DNA from: Synechococcales cyanobacterium GL140_1_metabinner_5_sub
Lineage (GTDB): Bacteria; Cyanobacteriota; Cyanobacteriia; Cyanobacteriales; Chamaesiphonaceae
Direction of reading: 5' to 3'
Length of the DNA stretch: 64,000 bases
Assembly: GCA_025359065.1 (NCBI GenBank)
Contig: JANYHM010000013.1
Coordinates: forward strand, 1 to 64,000
Below, piece after piece: positions 36,836 to 44,869 of the stretch; the first letter of the stretch is position 1, and every line of letters begins with the position of its first letter. The position numbers were made by a program, and so were the translations under genes. Under the pieces are notes generated by a model. That model was not told the DNA's origin and ran no database searches. It was given only the letters and a program-made list of their open reading frames with translations.

Positions 36836-36935
36836 AGATTTTTGAGATTAGTGTGTTGATTCGTCTGGAAGGTAGCTCGATGCAACGAGCTTAGATATTG
36901 CATTATAGTATCTGGGAGAGCGAAGGAATGAATCT

Positions 36936-39029
36936 ATGGCTACTATACTGACCACCACTGCATTTGCCCCTGATCTGAAGAATCTGCCAGATGCTCACCG
37001 ATCGATTTGGTACAACGGCGAATCCCGCAGCGGCAAAACCCAAAAGTTAGTCGAGGCGGCAGCGGCCTGGTTGCCTCAGCTTGCCTCCAAACAAATGCTG
37101 TTGTTGGCTGCTAATGACGAAAATAAACAGAGCTTGCACGATCGCATTTCATTGGCAACTACTGGCCGCTATCCAATTCGGGTACAAACTCCCCTGGGCT
37201 TTTTGCAAGAGCAGGTACATCTTTTTTATCCTTGGATTGCCGAAGCTGGCCAATTGCCTGCGGTAACACCAATTCGACTGCGGCCAGAGACAGAACAAGC
37301 GCTGGCGACTCGTCTGTGGCAGCCCGATTTGCAGATGCAGTCCTGGCAATCTTTAGGCGTGAGCGAGTACCGACTGGTACGCAGACTGTTAGATTTAATG
37401 CAGTTGGCTGCCAATGGTTTGGTGGAGGTGGCCGATATTCCGGCTAAATTGCAGTTAGCCTATGGCCAGAATGAGTTGTTTCCTTGGATGGGAGAGTTAA
37501 TTGCTACTTGGCAGGCTTGGTGCTTAGAGCGAGGATTTTTGACCTATGGGTTATCAACAGATTTATTTTGGCGCTATTTATGGGTGCATCCAGAATATAG
37601 GGCTTATTTTGCCGATCGCTACGGAGCAGTAGTAGCCGATGATGCTGACGATTATCCGGCAGTAATTTATCCAGTGCTAGAAAGTTTTCTGGCCGATCAA
37701 GAATCCAAAATAGCTATTAGCTACAACCCCCACGGGCAAATTCAATTGGGGTTAAAAAGTGATCCAAAGCATTTAGCAAAACTGAGTCAATACTGCGTCA
37801 TAGAAACTATGCCACCGGTCTTACCAGCACTACAGCCCCACGGGAATTTATTGGATGACATTGTTCAAACAGTAAAAGATCCTAGCTATTGGTTGACTCT
37901 ACCAACTAATATTCAAGAAATTAGTCGGCGCACCAGAGGGGAGCTATTGCGGGCAGTGGTAGATAAAATAGCTGTGTCGATCGCGGCCAATCAAATTCAG
38001 GCTCAAGAGGTAGTGATTGTTGTACCTGGTCTAGATAATATCGCCCGCTACACTTTGATAGAAAATTTGATGGCCAGAGGAATTAAGGTAAAGGCATTGA
38101 ATGAGCAGCGCCCTTTGTATAGTTCTTCAGCAGTGCGATCGATTCTCACCATTTTAGCCTTGAGTTTACCCGGATTAGGCCGCACGATTGGCCGCGATCG
38201 AGTAGCTGAAATGTTGGGGGAGTTATCTAGTTATCGGTTGCCAGGAGGAGCCTTGGCACAGGCGATCGATCCAGTGCGGGCAGGGCTATTAGCCGATCAT
38301 TGTTATAGTCCTAATGCCGAGCAACCAGAACTACAGCCTCTAGAAAGTTTTCCCCGTTGGGATCGCTTGGGTGCGAGAGCTGCCGCGAGCTATCGACGTA
38401 TTTGGGAGTGGGTTGATAAGTGGGTAAAGTCGTCACCTACTGACGCTTTAGCTATTATGGATGGGGCGATTGGAGAGTTTTGTGAGCGCGGTGAACTGTT
38501 GACGTTCGATCGACTTACGGCTTTACGCGCTTTGATGGAAACGGCTCAACATTATTGGCAGGTGATGCAGCGAGTAGATCAGCAAGATTCAGAATCTAGT
38601 TTAGCTGAACAGTTTATTGTGTTGTTACAACAGGGCACGGTAACGGCTAACCCTTATCCCACTAGTCATTTGGGGGCATTGGAGCAAGGTGTGACCCTCG
38701 CCAATATTTTCCAATATCGCTCTAGTAAAAAGACTCACCGCTGGCATTTTTGGTTAGATGTAGGATCAGAGCTATGGGCAAAAGGTGGATCGGCTTCGCT
38801 CTATGGGTCTCAGTGCTTTTTGCAAGATTGGGACGGTCAGCCAATTAACGCTGAAACTGAAGAATTACTCGATCAACAGCGCCTGGAAAGAGTTCTGCGC
38901 GACCTGTTGCAGCGAGTGGACAATCGACTATATCTATGCAACAGTGATCTTGCCATCAATGGCCAGGATCAGGTTGGTCCACTATTAACGTTAATCAGCC
39001 GTATCGCTCCGATCGAAATAATAAAATAG
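36936..39029 (+). CDS. UvrD/RecB-like P-loop protein (recombinase/helicase-related)
   Basis: This 697-residue protein has a Walker A variant GESRSGKT at residues 28-35 and an acidic Walker B-like VVADDADD (about 235). It has SF1 helicase-like core segments: LLRAVVDKIAVSIAANQIQA, then VIVVPGLDN; IKVKALNEQRPLYSSSAVRS. Cyanobacterial relatives are annotated as recombinase-family or helicase-like proteins. The acidic box is unusual in having several consecutive Asp residues, and the C-terminal helicase half is shorter than in UvrD. It probably acts in DNA repair or recombination, but this was not shown. The start ATG has a GAAGGA-like site at about 36921. Confidence 0.65.
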   Translation: MATILTTTAFAPDLKNLPDAHRSIWYNGESRSGKTQKLVEAAAAWLPQLASKQMLLLAANDENKQSLHDRISLATTGRYPIRVQTPLGFLQEQVHLFYPWIAEAGQLPAVTPIRLRPETEQALATRLWQPDLQMQSWQSLGVSEYRLVRRLLDLMQLAANGLVEVADIPAKLQLAYGQNELFPWMGELIATWQAWCLERGFLTYGLSTDLFWRYLWVHPEYRAYFADRYGAVVADDADDYPAVIYPVLESFLADQESKIAISYNPHGQIQLGLKSDPKHLAKLSQYCVIETMPPVLPALQPHGNLLDDIVQTVKDPSYWLTLPTNIQEISRRTRGELLRAVVDKIAVSIAANQIQAQEVVIVVPGLDNIARYTLIENLMARGIKVKALNEQRPLYSSSAVRSILTILALSLPGLGRTIGRDRVAEMLGELSSYRLPGGALAQAIDPVRAGLLADHCYSPNAEQPELQPLESFPRWDRLGARAAASYRRIWEWVDKWVKSSPTDALAIMDGAIGEFCERGELLTFDRLTALRALMETAQHYWQVMQRVDQQDSESSLAEQFIVLLQQGTVTANPYPTSHLGALEQGVTLANIFQYRSSKKTHRWHFWLDVGSELWAKGGSASLYGSQCFLQDWDGQPINAETEELLDQQRLERVLRDLLQRVDNRLYLCNSDLAINGQDQVGPLLTLISRIAPIEIIK

Positions 39030-39037
39030 AGACACTT

Positions 39038-39069
39038 GAAAGCGATCAAAGTATACCTCGATCGCTTTC
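39038..39069. terminator. Bidirectional terminator hairpin between convergent genes
   Basis: GAAAGCGATC and GATCGCTTTC are perfect 10-bp arms around a 12-nt loop. It sits between the P-loop gene (ends 39029) and the convergent small membrane protein gene (ends 39076), so it can serve both directions. Confidence 0.65.
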
Positions 39070-39075
39070 AGTTAG

Positions 39076-39219
39076 TTACTTATGAAAGAACGCAATAACA
39101 GTGTTAATAGTTCTCACAATTGCTGTAACTGCCATTACGATGTTAAAGAATTTAACGACATGGCGTATTCTCTTACGATTCGAGCGTGTGAATTTACGGT
39201 TTTCATCGATCTGACTCAT
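39076..39219 (-). CDS. Small basic membrane protein, 47 residues, divergent from the NACHT gene
   Basis: Starting at the ATG at 39219, the protein has a highly basic N-terminal half (TRSNRKRIRHVVK) followed by one hydrophobic helix (FFNIVMAVTAIVRTINTVIA, then FFHK). AAGGAG lies about 9 bases before this ATG, which decides it over the longer frame to 39261. It is convergent with the P-loop gene and divergent from the NACHT gene, with 175 bp between starts. No family is recognised. The layout (basic face plus a single TM) is that of a small membrane peptide. Single-TM peptides are common effectors or regulators in toxin and defence loci, but that is only analogy. Confidence 0.6.
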   Translation of the reverse strand: MSQIDENRKFTRSNRKRIRHVVKFFNIVMAVTAIVRTINTVIAFFHK

Positions 39220-39394
39220 ACTACTTAACTCCTTTAGAGTAATTAATTGTTGATGTGTCAATCTTAGTTGGCAACTAATTTGAGGTAAATCCTATAATCC
39301 CCCCAATACTTCATCTCAGTTTCTCGATTTTGCTTCACCAAGAAAACTGAAGAAAATCTGAGGTAAAATTAAGAAGTTGTTAAAGATCATCAAG

Positions 39395-42300
39395 ATGGCA
39401 GCCACCTTATTTGCATCAGAGGCAGGATTAAAGATATTTGAGCAAGCTCGAAGACTCAAAGGTTGGAATAAGACAGCCTCTGGCAAAAACTTACATTGGC
39501 CTCCAACAATTAATAAGTCAACACTGGAAAGGTTTCACCAGCGGAAGCCAATTCAATATGAAAATTTTGTTACTATTTGTGAAGCAGTTGGGGTCGAGTG
39601 GCAAACGATTATTGACCAAGAAGATAATATTTCTTCAATAGAAATCATCGATCAATCAGCACCTACAGAACTCAATATTTTTAGTCAGCAGATTTTTGAT
39701 TGGTTTGCCGCATTGCGCTTTGAGATTGAAGGTTTTCCTAAATGTGATGATGACTATGTAGAAGTGATCGTGCGAGTACTCGCAAGGTCGGGATTTGATC
39801 GCATACTTGTGAAAATCATCACTTACGAAGTAGGGTTAACAGATTTGGATGTTTTCCGTCAAGTTGTGATGGAACCACGACGACAAGTCGATGGCGGATG
39901 GCTGGTAACTAAATCGTGGGTGAGTCAAGCGGTAAAAGATGCGTTGAAAAAGCTTGGTGATCGTAGATTAACTTGTTTGACTTTTGATGAATTAATCGAT
40001 CAGGATGCGAATTTTACGCCTTATTTGGAATGGCTGGAGCGAGAGATTAAAAAACGGGAGATTGATCGCTATTATGTGGACTTAGGCTGTACTAAGGGCG
40101 AATTTGATGGCGATACGCGCACTTTGCGAGGGACGAGTAAGTATAGTGTGGCAGATGGAGGGATCGATCTGTATATCGATAAGTGGTTAGAAAATCCGGT
40201 GAAGGAACATGTTTCGATTTTGGGTGAATTTGGTACAGGGAAGACTTGGTTTGCGTTGCACTATGCCGGGAAATGTTTGCAGGCTTATCAAGTAGCTAAG
40301 TCTAAGGGTATGCCACGTCCACGTTTGCCGTTGGTGATTCCGCTGCGCGATTATGCCAAGGCGTTGGATGTAGAAAATGTGTTGGCGGGGTTCTTTTATA
40401 CGCAGCATAATATTCGATTAAATAGTGATGTGTTCGATCGGTTGAATCGGATGGGGAAGCTGCTGTTGATTTTTGATGGTTTCGATGAGATGGCCGATAA
40501 AATTGATACTCAGAAGATGACTGATAATTTTTGGGAGTTGGCAAAAGTAGTTACGCCGAATGCCAAGGTGATTTTGACTTGTCGCACCGAGCATTTTCCG
40601 AGAGGTAAGGATGAACGGGAGAATTTGAGCGGGGAACGTTTGCCTTCTACAGCGAATAAGATTGCGGTAGCGCCTAAGTTTGAGACTTTGGAGCTGATGA
40701 AGTTTGATGATGAACAGATTCGGGAGGTGTTGGCGCGGCGGACGAGTTTGGCGACGGTGGAATTGGTGATGGCTAATGCGCAGTTGCTGGATTTGTTGCG
40801 ACGGGCGGTGATGGCGGAGTTTGTGCTGGAGGCGTTGCCGGAGATTGAGGCAAATAAACCGATTGATCTGGCGCGGGTGTATTTGTATGCGGTGCGGCAC
40901 AAGATGGAGCGAGATATTACGACGGGGCGGACGTTTACGTCTTTGGCGGATAAGCTGTATTTTTTGTGTGAGTTGGCGTGGGAGATGCTGAGTGAGGATA
41001 AGATGACGCTGAATTATCGGGAGTTTCCTGGTCGGTTGCGATCGCTATTTGGTGAGGAGGTGGAGTCGCAGAAGCATCTTGATCATTGGCATTATGACAT
41101 GATGGGTCAGACGATGCTAATTCGGAATGATGATGGTGACTATAGTCCGGCGCATCGTTCTTTGTTGGAGTTTTTTGTTGCTTATAAGTTTGCGGCAGAG
41201 TTGGGGTTATTGGCGGCGGATTTTTTAGTGGTGGCGCAGGCGCAGTCGGGAATTGATGAGAGTTTAACACCAGGGTTTTATACTTGGTCGGACTATTGGC
41301 GGCGGGAGTTGGATGATAAGGGTGATCGGAAGTCAATTGCACCGTTAGCTGGGTTTAAGTCGGAGTCGCCGGATAGATTGCGAAAGACATTTGGTAAAAG
41401 TCCTTTGACGAAAGCGATACTCGATCTGTTGTTACCATCACTAAATAATCAACCAAATTTTTTCTTGAACTGGATTAAGTCTACAAGAGACTTTGAAGAT
41501 GGATATTTAGGAGGTAACGCTGCGACCGTATTGGCAAATCAAAATCCTTACGAACTAGATTATCAAGATCTTAGCAGTACTAACTTAGCTTACGCAGATT
41601 TAACCAATGCGAGTTTGCGAGAAACTACGTTAAGTAAAGCAAATTTAGAAAATTGCATTACGGAAATTGTTTTTGATGTAGTTAATGTCATTATTATGAG
41701 CAAAGATGAACAAAAACTTATCACTGCTCACAGGGACAAGACTATTATTATTTGGGATCGAACTAGCGGTAGAGAGTTGCAACGGTTGATAGAGCACCAT
41801 GTTAATATTAATTGTCTCGAATTGAGTGTTGATGGGCAATTACTTTACTCTGGCAGCAGTGATGGAACAATTAAGGAATGGAGATTAGCTGACGGTGTTT
41901 GTCAAAAGACTTTTGATGGTCAGCAAAAATCAGTGAGGTTTATATCCCTAAGCTCTGACGAAAAAGAATTATATTCCGCTGGCAGTGATGGAACAATTAA
42001 GACATGGAGATTAGCCGATGGTATCTGTCTAAACAGTCTTCAGATTTACGAAAGTCACAATCTAGAAAATACGACATTTATTAATGTAAGTAAAGATGGA
42101 ATAATTTGTTTAGGTGGAATGAATGGCACTGTTAAAGTGCAAACATTAAGTGATCCTAATTACTGTAAGACTTTTTATAGCAATGATCGTTGGGTAGGCT
42201 CGATCGCACTGAGTCAAAATCGACAATTTATCTATGTTGGTCATAGTAATGGGGTAATTAGAGAGTGGAGCTTATCTGATTGCTCTAATAAGCATACTTT

Positions 42301-43417
42301 TATTGGCCATACAGGAGCCGTAGAGGTAATAGTGATCGATGAAAATAGGCAGATGCTTTATTCAGGAAGTCATGATCGAACAATAAAAGAGTGGACGCTA
42401 TCAGATGGTATTTGCCAGCGTACTTTCGAGGGACATCAGGAAAGATTAAACACGATAATGGTGAGTGGAGACGGAAAATTTCTCTATTCCGGTGGTGCGG
42501 ACAGAATGATTAAGAAATGGAATCTACTTAGTGGAATTTGTGATCGCACTTTTGATGGCACGAGAATTTCCATCCATGCAGTTACCATTAATATGAAGGG
42601 GGATATTATTTATTCTGGCAATGAAGATGGAACGATTAAGGAGTGGAATATATCTGATCGAGTTTATTGTCGTAGCATTGCTAAATACAAAAGCACTGTA
42701 AGATCGATTGTGCTGAGTTCAGATAACAAGTTTATCTATTCTGGTCATGATGATGGTTCAATTAATGAGTGGAGTATCTCAGATGGCAATTGCAAGAGAA
42801 CTTTTCACGGCCATGAAAAATCTGTAGATGCAATCTCAATTAGCAAAGATGGACAATTTGTTTACTCTGGTGGTGGTGACGATAAAATTAGAGAGTGGAA
42901 ACTATCAGATGGTAGTTATAGAGATATCGTCACCGATTTCAAGACTGTTTTAGTTAGAGCAAAAACATTAAGTAGAAATGGAGAATATTGCTACTTCGGC
43001 AAGAGTGATAATACGATTACTGGATTGAAAATAACTGCACGGTATCAGTCTGTTACTTTCACTGGCCATGAAAAGTGGGTCAGTGTGATTGCATTGAGTC
43101 AAGACAGCAAGTTTCTCTATTCTGGTAGTGTCGATCTAACGATTAAAAAATGGGATCTATTAACAGGGAAATGTTTGCACACATTTACTGGTCATGAAAA
43201 TACAGTAAATGCGCTTTCTCTAAATCATGATGAGCAGCTTCTCTACTCTAGTAGCATTGATGGTACTATTAAGGAATGGGATGTAGTAACTGGTGAATGT
43301 TTACGCACGATCGATACCCGACTCTGTGCAGGTGCCAATATCACCAACGTCAAAGGCTTAACCCCCGCCCAAACTAATTCCCTGATTGCCTTGGGCGCGA
43401 TCGATCACAGTAAATAA
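39395..43417 (+). CDS. NACHT-WD40 STAND NTPase with HTH and degenerate restriction-endonuclease-like N-terminus
   Basis: This protein has 1340 residues from the ATG at 39395 (TTG 39377 is in frame). An N-terminal HTH-like helical domain (about 1-80) reads FEQARRLKGWNKTAS and KSTLERFHQRKPIQYENFVT. Next, about 95-205, is a fold resembling Mrr-type restriction enzymes (VIVRVLARSGFDRILVKIIT; GGWLVTKSWVSQAVKDAL) that lacks the ExK metal pair. It matches the NACHT-associated inactive REase idea. NACHT follows with Walker A GEFGTGKTW (about 277) and KLLLIFDGFDEMAD (Walker B, about 355). A short pentapeptide-like stretch (about 710-745) leads into about 13 WD40 repeats (DGTIKEW type, about 750-1300) and an LCAGANITNVKGLT tail. 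Such STAND proteins sense ligands through the repeats and oligomerise. A role in phage defence or abortive control is plausible by family; the ligand is not known. Base use is G/T-rich in the NACHT part. Confidence 0.85.
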   Translation: MAATLFASEAGLKIFEQARRLKGWNKTASGKNLHWPPTINKSTLERFHQRKPIQYENFVTICEAVGVEWQTIIDQEDNISSIEIIDQSAPTELNIFSQQIFDWFAALRFEIEGFPKCDDDYVEVIVRVLARSGFDRILVKIITYEVGLTDLDVFRQVVMEPRRQVDGGWLVTKSWVSQAVKDALKKLGDRRLTCLTFDELIDQDANFTPYLEWLEREIKKREIDRYYVDLGCTKGEFDGDTRTLRGTSKYSVADGGIDLYIDKWLENPVKEHVSILGEFGTGKTWFALHYAGKCLQAYQVAKSKGMPRPRLPLVIPLRDYAKALDVENVLAGFFYTQHNIRLNSDVFDRLNRMGKLLLIFDGFDEMADKIDTQKMTDNFWELAKVVTPNAKVILTCRTEHFPRGKDERENLSGERLPSTANKIAVAPKFETLELMKFDDEQIREVLARRTSLATVELVMANAQLLDLLRRAVMAEFVLEALPEIEANKPIDLARVYLYAVRHKMERDITTGRTFTSLADKLYFLCELAWEMLSEDKMTLNYREFPGRLRSLFGEEVESQKHLDHWHYDMMGQTMLIRNDDGDYSPAHRSLLEFFVAYKFAAELGLLAADFLVVAQAQSGIDESLTPGFYTWSDYWRRELDDKGDRKSIAPLAGFKSESPDRLRKTFGKSPLTKAILDLLLPSLNNQPNFFLNWIKSTRDFEDGYLGGNAATVLANQNPYELDYQDLSSTNLAYADLTNASLRETTLSKANLENCITEIVFDVVNVIIMSKDEQKLITAHRDKTIIIWDRTSGRELQRLIEHHVNINCLELSVDGQLLYSGSSDGTIKEWRLADGVCQKTFDGQQKSVRFISLSSDEKELYSAGSDGTIKTWRLADGICLNSLQIYESHNLENTTFINVSKDGIICLGGMNGTVKVQTLSDPNYCKTFYSNDRWVGSIALSQNRQFIYVGHSNGVIREWSLSDCSNKHTFIGHTGAVEVIVIDENRQMLYSGSHDRTIKEWTLSDGICQRTFEGHQERLNTIMVSGDGKFLYSGGADRMIKKWNLLSGICDRTFDGTRISIHAVTINMKGDIIYSGNEDGTIKEWNISDRVYCRSIAKYKSTVRSIVLSSDNKFIYSGHDDGSINEWSISDGNCKRTFHGHEKSVDAISISKDGQFVYSGGGDDKIREWKLSDGSYRDIVTDFKTVLVRAKTLSRNGEYCYFGKSDNTITGLKITARYQSVTFTGHEKWVSVIALSQDSKFLYSGSVDLTIKKWDLLTGKCLHTFTGHENTVNALSLNHDEQLLYSSSIDGTIKEWDVVTGECLRTIDTRLCAGANITNVKGLTPAQTNSLIALGAIDHSK

Positions 43418-43429
43418 ACCTCGATCGAT
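43309..43429 (+). repeat. 3' end of the NACHT gene, master copy of a duplicated segment
   Basis: The segment encoding the tail of the NACHT-WD40 protein and the first bases after its stop recurs, diverged, at 43950-44061. Shared blocks include CGACTCTGTGCAGGTGCCAA and GGGCGCGATCGATCACAGTA. The second copy lacks 9 bases and has no open frame. The two copies are in direct orientation. Confidence 0.85.
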
Positions 43430-43556
43430 GTAGAGAGGGTGGATGGGCGAATCCAAGATGGCTATATTCGATCGAGAAGCATCTTTGTTAAGGGAATCGA
43501 TATAATGGATTTAGGCCGATCAATATAGCGATCGAATATTTGACTGGAGCAGATCG

Positions 43557-43877
43557 ATGATAGCTCAATACATGGTTCAACCCTCCTCATTCATGCACAT
43601 CCAGATGCAAATGAGTCAACTAGGCGAAATCTATCTGTTTAAATTCAATGATGAACTTCAAGATCGATTTGAAGCCCTATTACAACAAAGAAAGCAGCAA
43701 GATCTCACCCCAGAAGAACAAGCTGAATTTGCCGGAATTTCCGAACTATCGCGCATCTTCACCATTATTAACGCCCAGCTAGCCACTCAATCCAAATGGT
43801 GTCCACCGAAATTCGCCGATTTGTCAGACAACGCGCCCAGTCTCTCTGCGAATACTGCCACTCCCCCGAATATCTAA
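43557..43877 (+). CDS. Small protein associated with cyanobacterial HNH nuclease genes
   Basis: This 106-residue ORF has MHIQMQMSQLGEIYLFKFND and LTPEEQAEFAGISELSRIFT, then IINAQLATQSKWCPP. I recall this sort of protein directly before, and overlapping, small HNH endonuclease genes in cyanobacteria. Its 3' end overlaps the HNH reading frame (43796) in another frame, which may have shifted its C-terminus. Function is unknown. With the nuclease truncated, it may be a remnant. Confidence 0.55.
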   Translation: MIAQYMVQPSSFMHIQMQMSQLGEIYLFKFNDELQDRFEALLQQRKQQDLTPEEQAEFAGISELSRIFTIINAQLATQSKWCPPKFADLSDNAPSLSANTATPPNI

Positions 43878-43942
43878 GTCCCGGGTTTTGGGTGCAAGGT
43901 GGTTGGCATCCACCACCAACTGATCCACAATTGGATCGATAA
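43796..43942 (+). pseudogene. Truncated HNH endonuclease gene (N-terminal fragment)
   Basis: The ATG at 43796 opens 48 codons: STEIRRFVRQRAQSLCEYCH, then SPEYLSPG. This is the N-terminus of cyanobacterial HNH nucleases with the first zinc Cys pair (CEYC). After that the frame runs into a palindromic GGTGG...CCACC repeat and stops at 43940-43942. The HNH motif itself, expected about 30 residues later, is missing. The cut point is followed at once by the decayed copy of the NACHT gene end. I infer that the gene was lost by a local rearrangement. Confidence 0.72.
43898..43914. repeat. GGTGG...CCACC palindromic repeat in the truncated HNH gene
   Basis: GGTGG TTGGCAT CCACC forms a 5-bp stem at the point where similarity to HNH nucleases ends. 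Such small dispersed palindromes are frequent in cyanobacteria. It marks the breakpoint of the truncated gene. Confidence 0.5.
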
Positions 43943-43949
43943 TTATGCC

Positions 43950-44061
43950 GATCGATATCCGACTCTGTGCAGGTGCCAATATCAAAGGCTTAACCCACGA
44001 CTAAACTGACTCCCTGATTGCATTGGGCGCGATCGATCACAGTAAATGAACCTCGATCGAT
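43950..44061 (+). repeat. Decayed copy of the NACHT gene 3' end
   Basis: This 112-bp segment repeats 43309-43429 in the same orientation with a 9-bp deletion and scattered changes. It includes a stop where the gene encodes part of its tail. It directly follows the truncated HNH frame. Together the two copies bracket about 520 bp carrying the HNH-associated ORF and the HNH fragment. Confidence 0.85.
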
Positions 44062-44072
44062 TATTTGTGAGT

Positions 44073-44366
44073 CTAAACTGCTCTAACTTTTTCAATATCT
44101 GCCACTACTAAATGTGTCGATCTTTCCTCGATATCTGCGATCGTTTGGACAGCCTGATAAATTCGTAGAGGTGTATCCTTGAGATCGTTTGATAAAGGTA
44201 AAACCAAATGGATTGGTTGACCATTATTGTCTACTGCCCCAGCAAAAACTTGGAGCTTTTTATTGGGATGTTCCACTTGCTTCCAACCACGATCAATAAT
44301 ATAACTCTCGACATCTTGCCTAGATAAATTTAAGTTTAAGACTGGATTGTGTTCTATCATGGCCAT
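44073..44366 (-). CDS. Conserved hypothetical protein, 97 residues
   Basis: This protein has LSRQDVESYIIDRGWKQVEH and KKLQVFAGAVDNNGQPIHLV, then LPLSNDLKD. I recall proteins of this type in other cyanobacteria without an assigned function. It has no signal or membrane segment. It ends close to the decayed NACHT-tail copy and may belong to the accessory island or to the hypothetical pair with the gene at 44446. Two ATG codons (44366, 44360) are close together at the start. Confidence 0.5.
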   Translation of the reverse strand: MAMIEHNPVLNLNLSRQDVESYIIDRGWKQVEHPNKKLQVFAGAVDNNGQPIHLVLPLSNDLKDTPLRIYQAVQTIADIEERSTHLVVADIEKVRAV

Positions 44367-44445
44367 ACTCCCGTATCGACATTATTAAGCATCCACTGCA
44401 AAGAGTCATAGACAATCCTATTATCACCGTCGTTATCTGGTTTTT

Positions 44446-44775
44446 TCAATATCCACAGCAGGTATCAAAACCCATGCTCTCTAAAATCATGTCACTGACC
44501 GCGTTAGCGACAGTGAACTCACCGTAAAAGCTTTCGGTGAAATTAAAATTTTGCATTTCGATAATAATCGCAATTACCAGTTCCCCCAGATCATTTTCGC
44601 CTTCCATCCGGTGACGCATAAAAATTTGGGCACACCGATCAGCAATACTTTCATTCACCGCCTCCGGCAAATATTCAGCATCTAGCCAAGTGTGCAACTT
44701 ATGGCGGAGCCAGCTTCGTTCGATTTCGGGATCAGTAGAAGGCGGCAGTTCGATCGGGGCGATTGGTTCAGCCAT
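44446..44775 (-). CDS. Conserved cyanobacterial hypothetical protein, 109 residues
   Basis: This acidic, helical protein has LRHKLHTWLDAEYLPEAVNE, then IFMRHRMEGENDLGELVIAI and a C-terminal GFDTCCGY with a Cys pair. I recognise it as a protein widespread and conserved in cyanobacteria, but know no function. It has no signal or membrane segment. Its neighbours are pgi, upstream in the same direction, and the 97-residue ORF. The Cys-Cys end might bind metal or form a disulfide. Confidence 0.6.
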   Translation of the reverse strand: MAEPIAPIELPPSTDPEIERSWLRHKLHTWLDAEYLPEAVNESIADRCAQIFMRHRMEGENDLGELVIAIIIEMQNFNFTESFYGEFTVANAVSDMILESMGFDTCCGY

Positions 44776-44869
44776 GGCGTTTAGCCTAGTATAAATATTT
44801 TAGAGCGTTGATTTTTGTTACCGATAGCTTATCCCAAGCGAGAAACTATCTTAACTTCGGTCAATGGCG

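Noticed and set aside
40187-41342. Long minus-strand frames (up to 160 residues) across the NACHT gene
   Set aside because: They lie opposite a recognisable NACHT domain with motifs in the correct frame, have low-complexity composition (rich in His, Arg, Pro) caused by the G/T-rich sense strand, and match no family.
43430-43949. Possible insertion sequence between the two NACHT-tail copies
   Set aside because: No transposase and no terminal inverted repeats were seen; the segment holds only the HNH-associated ORF and HNH fragment.
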